From Deltaproteobacteria bacterium (GTDB taxonomy: Bacteria; Desulfobacterota; DSM-4660; Desulfatiglandales; HGW-15): a stretch of 64,000 nucleotides of DNA. The notes under the pieces are model-generated. The model worked only from the letters and a program-made list of their open reading frames with translations. It was not told where the DNA came from and did not search any database. Shown piece after piece: positions 9,434-18,645 of the stretch. Every line of letters begins with the position of its first letter. Position 1 is the stretch's first letter. A program made the translations under genes and the position numbers. Location: assembly GCA_020060215.1 (NCBI GenBank), contig JAGVAP010000061.1, positions 1 through 64,000 of the forward strand, given 5' to 3'.

Positions 9434-9452
9434 GATCTGTCTGTTGCGTTTT
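9420..9452 (+). terminator. Rho-independent terminator of the liv-ligase operon
   Basis: A perfect 9-base-pair stem, AACAGACAG (9420-9428) with CTGTCTGTT (9437-9445), and an 8-base loop that contains the ligase stop codon; a short run of four T follows at 9449-9452. The hairpin begins inside the coding sequence, an economical arrangement that closes the transcript started upstream. Confidence 0.7.
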
Positions 9453-9765
9453 GTCCAGAGGTCCGCTGCACCTTCCTGCCTCACAGGCAATCGAACAGGC
9501 CGGCGGGGGGTTCCTCCTGGATCTTTCGTATTTTTGGGGGCTTGGACGCTCCCCCGCAATGCTGACAACCCTCAGCTTGGGTTTTCCCAAGTCCCCATCG
9601 ACTTTCTCCAACAACTCATATACTCTCCCGTCTTGGAGTGCATTCTCCATGGGGTCCATCTCCTTCCTGACTGCCAGTCGGAACAAAAAACCTCACGGAA
9701 GCTCCCTCAAGGTTCCGATGACGCCCCGGGCCGCCGTCTGATCGTCCAGAACCACCCGGACGGGT
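9434..9765. other. Intergenic stretch, possible gene remnant on the - strand
   Basis: No intact gene is convincing. On the - strand one frame directly after uspA reads a coding-like segment (VVLDDQTAARGVIGTLRELP), then a TGA, then more coding-like sequence (MENALQDGRVYELLEKVDG). It recalls the start of ERCC4-type nucleases but the resemblance is weak and only from memory. Confidence 0.3.
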
Positions 9766-10230
9766 TCAGGGATTTGGCCGCTCCTTTGGGGCAGGAACGG
9801 TCAGGACCGGGCACGGAGAGAGTCGCACCACCCTCTCGGCGACGGAACCGAAGAGAAAGCGTTTCCATCCGGTGGCCCCGTGAGTGGCGATCGCAATGAG
9901 ATCCACCCCTTCGTTTTCTGCGGCGCGGGTGATCTCTTCGGATGGATTTCCCACAAGAACCATGGACCGCGCGTTGATCTTATCCGGGACCTCTTTCCCG
10001 ATGAGGCGCTGCATCGACTCTTTTCCGTAGGTGACCATCTCCTGGAGGTACGCGGTCGGGTCAAATCCAGACCCCGCATCGGGGTGAGGATACGCCGGAA
10101 GGGGTGACACCGCATGGACCAGGATCATTTCGGCGCCGGTCATCCCGGCCAGCTCGGCCGCCGCATGGATCGCCAGCATCGAAGGTTCGCTGAAATCCGT
10201 GGGGCAGAGGATCTTCCTGATGGGAAACAT
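9766..10230 (-). CDS. Universal stress protein (UspA family)
   Basis: A single-domain, 154-residue cytoplasmic UspA protein. It begins with the typical KILCPTDFSEPS strand-turn and ends with the ATP-binding signature G-x2-G-x9-G-S (GATGWKRFLFGS) followed by VVRLSPCPVL. These features place it in the nucleotide-binding class of the family, usually linked to stress survival. An upstream in-frame extension to 10428 exists, but the start at 10230 has a clear aaaggag ribosome site 8 bases away and fits the family's length. It is divergent from the GH57 - treY pair. Confidence 0.88.
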   Translation of the reverse strand: MFPIRKILCPTDFSEPSMLAIHAAAELAGMTGAEMILVHAVSPLPAYPHPDAGSGFDPTAYLQEMVTYGKESMQRLIGKEVPDKINARSMVLVGNPSEEITRAAENEGVDLIAIATHGATGWKRFLFGSVAERVVRLSPCPVLTVPAPKERPNP

Positions 10231-10518
10231 GGGTTGTGCTCCTTTCGATCTTGGCCTGGTTTTCGTCTCAGGACGGTTTTCCGGAAGTGCAGGCTTTCCA
10301 CTTCGTTCGAAACGGCATGCCACGTCAAGTTGCCTCCGCACGCGAGACAAGGATCCCCTTATGGACTGCTCGACAAGCAGCTCGCGATCCTCTTCCCGAA
10401 CCGGACGGCCAGACTCTTGCCATCGCATGGACTACCCGGATGACGGGAGCCTTCCCAGCTCTTCCGCACGGACGAGCGGTAGGGACGGTTCTCACCTTTC
10501 TTGGCCGCTCCCAGTGAA

Positions 10519-10534
10519 GTTAACAAATGTTAAC
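10519..10534. promoter_or_regulatory. Palindromic candidate operator, site 1
   Basis: GTTAACAAATGTTAAC, a 6-base inverted repeat with a 4-base centre. A 13-of-16 match occurs at 10617-10632, 98 bases downstream. Both lie between divergent genes, which suits a regulator-binding site. The regulator is not known. Confidence 0.4.
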
Positions 10535-10616
10535 CTATCAGGTCGGCCCGCTTTTGTCAAACAGATGAGATGCTCGAACGGCCCTTTCTGCGTTCTTGCC
10601 CTTCCCGGCCGTTTAT

Positions 10617-10632
10617 GTTAACAATTGATAGC
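10617..10632. promoter_or_regulatory. Palindromic candidate operator, site 2
   Basis: GTTAACAATTGATAGC matches site 1 at 13 of 16 positions and keeps most of the dyad symmetry. It is about 385 bases upstream of the GH57 start. Confidence 0.35.
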
Positions 10633-11008
10633 TTGTTCCGGCACTGGGACCCCGGAATGGGAGCTTGCCGCGGCCATCGTCCCGGGGGGGGTGCGGGTGG
10701 ACCGGGACCTCCCCCCCCGTTTTTCACACCCTTCGCTCCACCCCGTGTTGGACCCGCAGAACAATACAGGATTCACCCCATGGCTGTCGGAGTCTGCGTG
10801 CGTTTATGATAAGGCCATTCGACCATACCGGACCTGATGAGTGCCCTGGTGTCCGCTCAGGACCCTACCACCTTGTTTTCTTTGCGTTTCCGCTGAATCT
10901 ACCGGGTGTTCCCGGGTGTCCTTTTTCCGGGGTATCTTTCCTCGCGCGCATCTCGCGGGGAGGCCGGCATCCATGCCGGGGGAATGCCGTCTCCCGAGGA
11001 CCGATTTC

Positions 11009-13459
11009 ATGAATCGCGCCATATGCATCCACGGCCATTTCTATCAGCCGCCGCGGGAAAACCCGTGGCTGGAGGAGGTGGAGCTCCAGGATTCCGCGTA
11101 CCCGTATCACGACTGGAATCAGCGCATCACGGCCGAGTGCTATGCGCCCAACGTCTCCTCCCGGATCCTGGGGCCGGATCGCCGGATCATCGATCTGGTA
11201 TGCAACTACGCCTCCATGAGTTTCGATTTCGGTCCCACCTTGCTCTCCTGGATGCAGCGCCACGAACCGGAGACCTATCGGGCCGTCATCGAGGCCGATC
11301 GCCGGGGGCGGGTGCGTTTCGGAGGCCATGGACCGGCCATCGCACAGAGCTACAACCATATGATCCTTCCCCTGGCCGACACTCGCGACAAGCGCACGCA
11401 GGTGATATGGGGCATCCGGGACTTCGAGCATCGCTTCGGGCGGAGGCCCGAAGGCCTGTGGCTCGCCGAGACGGCGGTCGACGCGGAGACGCTGGAGATC
11501 ATGGCCGAGCAGTCCATCCGATTCACGATCCTGGCACCCCACCAGGCCGCGCGGGTGCGCCGCATCGGAGATCACCGCTGGCACAAGACCCCGAACGGCA
11601 GCGTCGACACCCGGCATCCCTACCTCTGCAGGCTGCCCTCCGGCCGCACGATCGCGCTCTTTTTCTACGCCGGCGAGATCGCCCGGGAGGTCGCCTTCGG
11701 GGGGCTGCTCCATAACGGCGAGGGGTTTGCCCATCGGCTCCTGGGGGTGTTCACCGCTCATCCCGGACCGCAGCTGGCGCATATCGCCACGGACGGGGAG
11801 ACCTATGGTCATCACCACCGCCACGGCGACATGGGTCTGGCCTACTGCCTCTATCACCTCACCAACAACCGTCTGGCGGAGATCACGGTCTACGGGGAGT
11901 ACCTCGATCGTCATCCGCCCGAGCACGAGGTGAATATCGTCGAAAACAGTTCCTGGAGCTGCATCCACGGAATCGAACGCTGGCGTTCCGCATGCGGGTG
12001 CAACTCCGGCGGGCGGCCCGAGTGGAAGCAGGAGTGGCGCGCTCCACTGCGCGGCGCCCTCGACTGGCTGCGCGACAGTGTCGACTATGTCTACGAGGAG
12101 CACGCCTCGCCCCTGGTGAGCGACCCCTGGGCCGCGCGAGATTCATATATCGAGATCGTCCTCGACCGCAGCCTCGACCCGCGCGATACCTCCATGGCGC
12201 CCCTGCTTCGGCCGAATCTCGACCAGGAGCAGCGGACGCAGCTGCTGAGGCTCCTCGAGATGCAGCGCTTTGCCATGCTGATGTATACCAGCTGCGGGTG
12301 GTTTTTCGACGAGATCTCGGGCATCGAGACCGTACAGATCATCGCTTATGCGGCGCGAGCCCTGCAGCTCGCACAACAGGTGAGCGGCATCGAGCTCGAG
12401 AAGACCTTCCGCTTGCTGCTGTCGCGCGCCCCGAGCAACATCCCCTCCTTGGGAAGCGGCGAACATGTCTACGACCACTTTGTCAAGCCCATGATCCTCG
12501 ACCTCACGCGCGTGGGGGCCCATTTCGCCGTGTCCTCCCTCTTTGAGGAATACGGGGAGCGCAGCCGCGTCTACGCGTTCGAAACGCGTTCCATGAGGGC
12601 CCACAAGCGCAACTCCGGCAAAAACCGACTCACCGTCGGCATCGCGGAGATCTCCTCGGTGATCACCTCCGAGCGGCGGACCGTCAGTTACGCGGCCTTT
12701 TATTTCGGGGACTTCAACATCGCCGCCGGGGTCCGGACATTCCAGGGCGAGGGCGCCTTCGCCGCCCTGGCGCGGGAGATCCTGAAGGCGTTTGAGCGGG
12801 CCGATGTCACCGGGGTCATCCACCTGATCGAACGCCACTTCCAGAACGGCAGCTACACGATGTGGCACCTGTTCAAGGATGAGCAGCGAAAGGTGACGGC
12901 ACAGATCCTCGATTCGACCCTGGGGGGAGTCGAGACCGCGCTCCGGCAGGTGCGGGACCACCATTACCCCGTGATCGAGGTGATGCGGCGAATGGGGGTC
13001 CCCATGCCGCGGCTGTTCTGGCGCGTTGCCGGTGCCATTCAGGACATCGATCTTCTCCGCGCCCTGGAGAGCCCGAAGCCCGACATCCAGCGGATACGCG
13101 CCATCGCACAGGAGGCCCGGGACTGGGGGTTGGAGCTCGATCGGGTGAGGGCGGAATACGTCTCGGGTGGACACGCCAACGGACACATGGAGGCCGTCGA
13201 GAGGCTCTGCACACGCGCCGACCCCGCGCGGTTCTCCGAATCGGTGGAGCTGCTGGAGCGGCTCGTCGCCTTTTTTGAGGCCATTGCGCCGCTCGACCTG
13301 CACCTGGACCTCTGGAAGGCACAGAACGTCTACTTTTCCCTGGGCAAACGGATGCTGCCGGACATGCAGGAGCGGGCCGGCCAGGGCGATCCCGTGGGCC
13401 GACGCTGGGCCAGGGCCTTCACCCGTCTGGGAGCATATCTCAACGTGAGCATCGCATGA
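11009..13459 (+). CDS. Glycoside hydrolase family 57 protein with DUF3536
   Basis: An 816-residue cytoplasmic protein. The N-terminal half is a GH57 barrel (ICIHGHFYQPPRENPW opening); candidate nucleophile Glu154 lies in GLWLAETAVD and candidate acid/base Asp262 in ATDGETYGHHH. The C-terminal half matches the DUF3536 region found only with this subtype. GH57 members act on alpha-glucans, so amylase or 4-alpha-glucanotransferase action is likely but unproven. The start is ATG 11009 with cgagga 8 bases upstream; an in-frame extension back to 10841 looks non-coding. Its stop overlaps the start of treY by four bases (ATGA), so both enzymes are translationally coupled. Confidence 0.85.
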   Translation: MNRAICIHGHFYQPPRENPWLEEVELQDSAYPYHDWNQRITAECYAPNVSSRILGPDRRIIDLVCNYASMSFDFGPTLLSWMQRHEPETYRAVIEADRRGRVRFGGHGPAIAQSYNHMILPLADTRDKRTQVIWGIRDFEHRFGRRPEGLWLAETAVDAETLEIMAEQSIRFTILAPHQAARVRRIGDHRWHKTPNGSVDTRHPYLCRLPSGRTIALFFYAGEIAREVAFGGLLHNGEGFAHRLLGVFTAHPGPQLAHIATDGETYGHHHRHGDMGLAYCLYHLTNNRLAEITVYGEYLDRHPPEHEVNIVENSSWSCIHGIERWRSACGCNSGGRPEWKQEWRAPLRGALDWLRDSVDYVYEEHASPLVSDPWAARDSYIEIVLDRSLDPRDTSMAPLLRPNLDQEQRTQLLRLLEMQRFAMLMYTSCGWFFDEISGIETVQIIAYAARALQLAQQVSGIELEKTFRLLLSRAPSNIPSLGSGEHVYDHFVKPMILDLTRVGAHFAVSSLFEEYGERSRVYAFETRSMRAHKRNSGKNRLTVGIAEISSVITSERRTVSYAAFYFGDFNIAAGVRTFQGEGAFAALAREILKAFERADVTGVIHLIERHFQNGSYTMWHLFKDEQRKVTAQILDSTLGGVETALRQVRDHHYPVIEVMRRMGVPMPRLFWRVAGAIQDIDLLRALESPKPDIQRIRAIAQEARDWGLELDRVRAEYVSGGHANGHMEAVERLCTRADPARFSESVELLERLVAFFEAIAPLDLHLDLWKAQNVYFSLGKRMLPDMQERAGQGDPVGRRWARAFTRLGAYLNVSIA

Positions 13460-16299
13460 CGCACATCCCGAACGCCACCTATCGGGTGCAGCTGACACCC
13501 GCCTTCGACCTGCCGGCCGCCCGATCCATCGTGCCTTATCTCGCGGACCTTGGCATCACCGACCTCTACGCCTCCCCGGTTTTTGAGGCACGGCCGGGCA
13601 GCACACACGGGTACGACATCGTCGACCACGCCGTCATCAGCACGTGCCTCGGCGGAGTCGAGGCGTATCGGGCGCTTTCCCGGCGGCTGAGGGAGTACGG
13701 CATGTCGCTGCTTCAGGATATCGTTCCCAACCACATGGCCTTCCACAGCGGCAACCGGCTGCTCATGGATGTGCTCGAAAACGGCCCACGCTCTCCCTAC
13801 TACCGGTTTTTCGACGTGGCCTGGGACCACCCCTACGAACACCTGCGTGAAAGGATCCTGGCGCCGTTCCTGGGGAAGTTCTACGGACGGGCGCTGCGCG
13901 ACGGGGAGCTCAGCCTTCAGTACGACGATGAAGGGTTGGCCGTGCACTACTATGACCAGCGATACCCCCTGGATTTGCGTTCATACGGCAGGGTGTTCCT
14001 GCGAGACCTGGAGCGGCTTGAGAAACGGCTGGGCAGGAACAGCTCCCAGATCGTGCGGTTCCTGGGCGCCATCCACTTCATCGAAGACCTCGGAAAGGCG
14101 GTCTGCCCCGCAGGGGGGAAGGGGGTGCGCCATGCCAAGAAGATGCTCCGGGCAGTCTATCGGGGCAACGAAGCCATCCGGGAGTTCATGGATGAGGCCG
14201 TCGCGTTCTACAACCGGGCCGATCCCCGGGGGCGCGATGCACTCGACGCCCTCCTGGTCGAACAGTCCTTCCGGCTCTCGTTCTGGAAGGTGGCCTCCGA
14301 AGAGATCAACTATCGGCGGTTCTTCAATATCAATGAACTCATCTGCCTGCGCACCGAACAGCCCGAGGTGTTCGAGTATGTCCATGGGGCCGTGCTCCCG
14401 CTGGTCCGGGAGGGCACGGTCGCCGGTCTGCGGGTGGACCACATCGACGGCCTCTATGATCCGTCGGCCTACTTAAAGCGGCTGCGGGAGGCCGCGCCCA
14501 GGGCCTACATCGTCGTGGAGAAGATCCTGGAATGCGACGAAGAGCTGCCGCCTTGGCCTGTCCAGGGCACCACGGGTTACGACTTCATCGCCTCCGTCAA
14601 CGGGCTTTTCATAGACAAGAATCAGGAAAAGGCGTTCAAGCGTCTCTACCGGCGCTTCACCGGCGGCCTCGCATCCTATGACGAGATCCGCGCCGCGAAA
14701 AAACGGCTGATTGTCGGCAAGCACCTGGCCGGAAGCGTGGACAACCTCGCACAACTGCTCAAACGGATCGCCGACCGTGACCGGCTGGGGCGCGACATCA
14801 CCTTGTACGGACTCAAGCGGGCCCTGGTGGAGGTCATGGTCTACTTTCCCGTGTACAGGACCTATGTCAGCGAGACGGAGTTCCCGGGCCGCGACCGGGA
14901 ACTGCTCCGTCAGGCCGTGAACGATGCCCGCGCCGGGTACCCGGATCTGGACTACGAGCTGGATTTCATCGAGCGCTATCTGCTGAACCCGGCAGGCGGC
15001 CCGGCCAAGACCAGGGAAACAGCGCAGGGGGGCGCGAAGGGCGGTCACCGTGATCGCAGCCGTCCCCTGCGTTTCGTCATGGAGCTGCAGCAGCTGACCG
15101 GGCCGCTCATGGCCAAGGGATGCGAGGATACGGCCTTTTACGTGTACAACCTCCTCATCTCGCTCAATGAGGTCGGGTGCGACCCCGATCGCTTCGGCAC
15201 CACACCGGCTGATTTTCACCGACTCAATCTCCATCGCCTGAAGCTTTGGCCGCACACGATGAACGCCACAACCACCCACGACACCAAGCGGGGCGAGGAT
15301 GCCCGGGCCCGCATCGACGTGCTCTCCGAGATCCCGGGGGAGTGGGACCGGGCGGTCCGGGCGTTCTCTTCCATCAACCACCGCCGCCGCAGGCGGCGGC
15401 AGCAGGGGACTCCCATCCCCGACCGGAACGACGAATACCTCTTCTACCAGGCCCTGACAGGCGTGTTCCCCTGGGACGAAACGGATCTGCCGTCGCTTCG
15501 CCGCCGGATGCGCGAGTATGTGGTGAAGGCGGTGCGCGAGGCCAAGGTGCACACGGCGTGGATCAAGCCGGATGCGGAGTACGAGGAGGCATGCACCGGA
15601 TTCATGGAAGAGATCCTGGACGAGCAGAAGGGCCGCGCCTTCCTCGACCGGTTGCGTCCGCTCGTGCACCGGGTGGCGTTCTTCGGGATGCTCAACTCCC
15701 TGTCGCAGACGCTGCTCAAGATCACCTGCCCCGGTGTGCCTGATTTCTACCAGGGCACGGAACTGTGGGACCTGTCCCTGGTCGACCCCGACAACCGTCG
15801 TCCCGTGGACTACGCCCGCCGGTCAGCCATGCTCAGCGGAATCCGGCGGGAGGTCGGCCAAGACCGCCGGGCGCTCATCTCGCGGGTGCTGCAGAACATG
15901 AAGACGGGAGAGGTGAAGATGCTGCTCACGTACCTGGGGCTGCAGACCCGTCGCGCAAACGCGGATCTGTTTGCACGCGGAGAATATATCCCCGTCGAGA
16001 CCCGCGGCACGTTCGCGGATCATGTGGTCGCGTTCCTGCGCCGCCTGGAAGACTCGTGGGCCCTGGTGGCGGTCCCCCGATTGCTGACCTCCGTGACGCC
16101 GGAGGGGGTGCTGCCGCTGGGCCGCTCATGCTGGCACGACACCAGGCTGGCGCTTCCCGCGTGCCCCGACACCTGGGAGGATGCCATCTCCGGCGCGGTC
16201 CGCCGGTTCGAGCGTGACCAGGCAGGGTGCTCGGCCGCGGCGGGCGATCTGTTCGACCCCTTCCCCGTTTCACTGCTTACCGCGAAGGGGAGCATCTGA
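13456..16299 (+). CDS. treY: Malto-oligosyltrehalose synthase
   Basis: A 947-residue GH13 enzyme that turns the reducing-end alpha-1,4 bond of a maltodextrin into the alpha,alpha-1,1 bond of maltooligosyl trehalose. TreY hallmarks are the opening ATYRVQLTPAFDL, YLADLGITDLYASPVF and DIVPNHMAF. The catalytic triad is visible: Asp328 in GLRVDHIDGLYD, Glu355 in YIVVEKIL and Asp609 in TTTHDTKRGED. TreZ, which would release trehalose, is not in the window. The start overlaps the GH57 stop by four bases and a strong terminator follows at 16381-16406. Confidence 0.93.
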   Translation: MTHIPNATYRVQLTPAFDLPAARSIVPYLADLGITDLYASPVFEARPGSTHGYDIVDHAVISTCLGGVEAYRALSRRLREYGMSLLQDIVPNHMAFHSGNRLLMDVLENGPRSPYYRFFDVAWDHPYEHLRERILAPFLGKFYGRALRDGELSLQYDDEGLAVHYYDQRYPLDLRSYGRVFLRDLERLEKRLGRNSSQIVRFLGAIHFIEDLGKAVCPAGGKGVRHAKKMLRAVYRGNEAIREFMDEAVAFYNRADPRGRDALDALLVEQSFRLSFWKVASEEINYRRFFNINELICLRTEQPEVFEYVHGAVLPLVREGTVAGLRVDHIDGLYDPSAYLKRLREAAPRAYIVVEKILECDEELPPWPVQGTTGYDFIASVNGLFIDKNQEKAFKRLYRRFTGGLASYDEIRAAKKRLIVGKHLAGSVDNLAQLLKRIADRDRLGRDITLYGLKRALVEVMVYFPVYRTYVSETEFPGRDRELLRQAVNDARAGYPDLDYELDFIERYLLNPAGGPAKTRETAQGGAKGGHRDRSRPLRFVMELQQLTGPLMAKGCEDTAFYVYNLLISLNEVGCDPDRFGTTPADFHRLNLHRLKLWPHTMNATTTHDTKRGEDARARIDVLSEIPGEWDRAVRAFSSINHRRRRRRQQGTPIPDRNDEYLFYQALTGVFPWDETDLPSLRRRMREYVVKAVREAKVHTAWIKPDAEYEEACTGFMEEILDEQKGRAFLDRLRPLVHRVAFFGMLNSLSQTLLKITCPGVPDFYQGTELWDLSLVDPDNRRPVDYARRSAMLSGIRREVGQDRRALISRVLQNMKTGEVKMLLTYLGLQTRRANADLFARGEYIPVETRGTFADHVVAFLRRLEDSWALVAVPRLLTSVTPEGVLPLGRSCWHDTRLALPACPDTWEDAISGAVRRFERDQAGCSAAAGDLFDPFPVSLLTAKGSI

Positions 16300-16380
16300 C
16301 CGCGGGCAGGTCTCAGAGCGGTGGAAGCCCTTCTCCCCTGCAACCCGCCGCCCCTCCACAGACAACCCGCAACGAAAAAG

Positions 16381-16406
16381 AAGGGGGGCTCACGCCCCCC
16401 TTTTCG
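16381..16406. terminator. Bidirectional rho-independent terminator between treY and fhs
   Basis: A perfect 9-base-pair stem AAGGGGGGC / GCCCCCCTT (16381-16389 with 16394-16402) with a TCAC loop, flanked by an A-run upstream and TTTT downstream. The two genes converge here, so it can end transcripts from both strands. Confidence 0.85.
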
Positions 16407-16425
16407 TCCTGCAAAAACAATCAGG

Positions 16426-18189
16426 CTAGAACAGCCCCTTCACCTTGCCTGTCTTCACATCCACGTCAATGCGGCGGAAGGCCGGGTCGGACGAGGTGCC
16501 GGGCATCAGGCTGATTTCGCCCGCGCACGGGCAAAGGAACTTCGAACCGGAGTAGATGAGCACATCCCGGATCGGGAGCGTCCAGTTCTTGGGCACGCCT
16601 TTGAGGGCCGGGTTGTGGCTGAGGCTCAGGTGCGTCTTCACCATCATGGTCGCATAGTCCGCGTATTTCGGATCGGACTCGAGCATCTTGGCCTTGTTCT
16701 CCGCGTCGGGGAGCCAGTTCACGCCGTTGGCTCCGTACACGGTCTTTGCGATCAGCTCGACCCTGTCGCGGAGCTTCATCTCGAGGGGATAGAGGAACTT
16801 GAACTTGCTCTTCTCCTCGCAGGCTTCCTTGACCGCCTCTGCAAGCTCGATCGCCCCTTCGCCGCCCCTGGCCCAATGCTCGGACATGGCGCAGCGCGCC
16901 CCTGCAGCCTCGGCAGCCTTCCGGACCAGTGCAATCTCTGCCTTTGTATCGGTATGGAAGCTGTTGACGCAGACCACCGGGTTCATCCCCGATTTGCGGA
17001 TGGTGTTGATGTGGTGCACCATGTTGGGGAGGCCTGCCTCCAGGAGCTTGAGGTCCTCTTTGGTGTAGGCAGGATCCAGCGGGAGTCCCGCCACGACCTT
17101 GGGCCCGCCGCCGTGCATCTTCAGGGCGCGGATCGTCGTGGTGAGCACCGACACATGGGGTTTCAGACCGCTGTAGCGGCACTTAACGTTCCAGAACTTC
17201 TCGAAGCCGATGTCCGCTGCGAAGCCGCTCTCCGTCACATGATAGTCGAAGAGCTTCAAACCAACCCGGTCGGCGATGATGGAGGACTGACCGACCGCGA
17301 TGTTGGCAAAGGGTCCTGCGTGAACCATGCAGGGCTGGTATTCCGCAGTGCTCATGAGGGTCGGGTTGATGGTGTTTCGCATAAAGGCCGTCATGGCGCC
17401 GTCCACTTCCAGGTCGCCTGTGGTCACGGGTTTGCCGGCCTTGCTGAACGCTACCGTGATCTCACCCATCCGTTTTCTCAGATCGGCTAGGTCCTTGACG
17501 ATGGAGAGGATGGCCATCAGCTCGGAGGAGACGGCGATGGCGAACCTGGACTGCATGGTGTAGCCGTCCATCCTTCCGCCCAGTCCGATCACGATGTTCC
17601 GCAGGCTCTGAGCGCAGAAATCGATGATCCAACCCATCTCTACTCGGGTGGGGTCGATGTCGAGCCGCTTCATCTTGGTGAGCCTCTTGAGCTGCTCGTC
17701 GTTGTAGTTCCTCTCGTGCTGCATCCGGGCCGTGAGCGCAACCATGGCCAGGTTGTGGGCGTTCATGATGTCGTTGATGTCGCCCGTGAGGCCCATCGAG
17801 AATTCGGTCATGGGGATCAGGAGGGCGTTGCCGCCGCCGGCCGCCGTTCCCTTGATGTTCATGGTGGGGCCGCCCGAGGGCTGCCTGAGGGCGCCGCCCA
17901 CGTTCACCCCGAGCTTTCCGAGTCCTTCCATGAGGCCGACCGAGGTGGTGCTCTTCCCCTCGCCGAGGGGCGTGGGGGTAATGGCCGTCACCTCGATGTA
18001 CTTGCCGTCGGGTTTGCTCTCGAGTCGCTTCATGATCTTCAGGAAATCGAGCTTGGCCAGACGGCCGTAGGCCATCAGCTCATCCTTCTTGAGGCCCATC
18101 TTTTCGCGCCACTCATCCGGGCTGGGCATGTTCTTTTCCGCAGCCTCGGATATCTGCCAGTCCTTCATCTTTACCGCATCATAGGGCAT
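16426..18189 (-). CDS. fhs: Formate-tetrahydrofolate ligase
   Basis: A 587-residue enzyme that makes 10-formyl-THF from formate, ATP and THF, the entry step of the methyl branch of the Wood-Ljungdahl pathway and also a source of one-carbon units. The P-loop signature [11 protein letters not shown] lies near residue 71 and the second signature, [10 protein letters not shown], near residue 111. It is about 30 residues longer than many bacterial homologues, mostly at the N-terminus. The ATG at 18189 has an excellent ribosome site (gaggagg, 7 bases upstream). It converges with treY; no other folate gene is nearby in the window. Confidence 0.95.
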   Translation of the reverse strand: MPYDAVKMKDWQISEAAEKNMPSPDEWREKMGLKKDELMAYGRLAKLDFLKIMKRLESKPDGKYIEVTAITPTPLGEGKSTTSVGLMEGLGKLGVNVGGALRQPSGGPTMNIKGTAAGGGNALLIPMTEFSMGLTGDINDIMNAHNLAMVALTARMQHERNYNDEQLKRLTKMKRLDIDPTRVEMGWIIDFCAQSLRNIVIGLGGRMDGYTMQSRFAIAVSSELMAILSIVKDLADLRKRMGEITVAFSKAGKPVTTGDLEVDGAMTAFMRNTINPTLMSTAEYQPCMVHAGPFANIAVGQSSIIADRVGLKLFDYHVTESGFAADIGFEKFWNVKCRYSGLKPHVSVLTTTIRALKMHGGGPKVVAGLPLDPAYTKEDLKLLEAGLPNMVHHINTIRKSGMNPVVCVNSFHTDTKAEIALVRKAAEAAGARCAMSEHWARGGEGAIELAEAVKEACEEKSKFKFLYPLEMKLRDRVELIAKTVYGANGVNWLPDAENKAKMLESDPKYADYATMMVKTHLSLSHNPALKGVPKNWTLPIRDVLIYSGSKFLCPCAGEISLMPGTSSDPAFRRIDVDVKTGKVKGLF

Positions 18190-18645
18190 AGAACATCCTC
18201 CTCATCTGTTGTGAGTTATGTGCCGGTTCGTGTTCCTGTTCCGCTGCCTGAAAACCCAATATGATCATTCCTGTTGAGCCTGCGCACAGACATTATGCAC
18301 AACCTGGGCGTTTGCATGGCCAACCAGGAAGGATGCAAATGGTAAAGCCTGATACCTCTGTGTCCGTTGCTTTAAGGGTGAAAAACCCTCGCAGGGTCTC
18401 AGGAAGGTTGATTTTCCCCTACCAAAAAAAAGAGGGGGCGTCAAATGAAAAGACAGAGGGCAGAGGTCAAGTTAGAGGTTTCAGGTTTCAGTGTTCGGGT
18501 GTCAGGAAATTGAGGACTACCGGGCTGACACCCGAAACCTGACACCCTGCAGAGTTTCCTCAGCGATCAATCTGACCGCCTCACGCCGCGCAAGCGCTGG
18601 CGCTCCGGGCACCGGCAAGCGGCCCTGCTGGCTTCAGACCTCCTG
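18190..18645. other. 456-base intergenic region upstream of fhs with repeat-like sequence
   Basis: No gene is supported. Around 18480-18550 there are multiple copies of a GGTTTCAG / GGTGTCAGG word and an inverted pair CGGGTGTCAG (18496-18505) with CTGACACCCG (18525-18534), part of a dispersed family in this window. A TTTGCAT/ATGCAAA hairpin lies at about 18311-18339 in the fhs leader. No known riboswitch was recognised. Confidence 0.5.

Larger units (their letters stand above)
10231..11008. other. 778-base divergent intergenic region between uspA and the GH57 gene
   Basis: No protein gene is convincing here; the open frames are short and mutually overlapping. It holds two related palindromes at 10519-10534 and 10617-10632 (listed separately) and a G+C-rich stretch with a C-run near 10710. 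Promoters for both flanking genes must lie here, but I could not pick a clear -35/-10 pair. Confidence 0.5.

Noticed and set aside
10841..11008. Upstream extension of the GH57 gene
   Set aside because: The sequence has no family similarity and the ATG at 11009 gives the conserved opening with a ribosome site.
10865..12103. Long open frame opposite the GH57 gene
   Set aside because: It is a shadow of a G+C-rich real gene, with low-complexity composition and no motif.
12143..15669. Several 300-450-residue frames opposite GH57 and treY
   Set aside because: All are antisense to well-supported enzymes and show biased composition typical of shadow frames.
18190..18450. Folate or ZTP riboswitch in the fhs leader
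   Set aside because: Hairpins are present but the conserved core sequences of those riboswitches are not seen.
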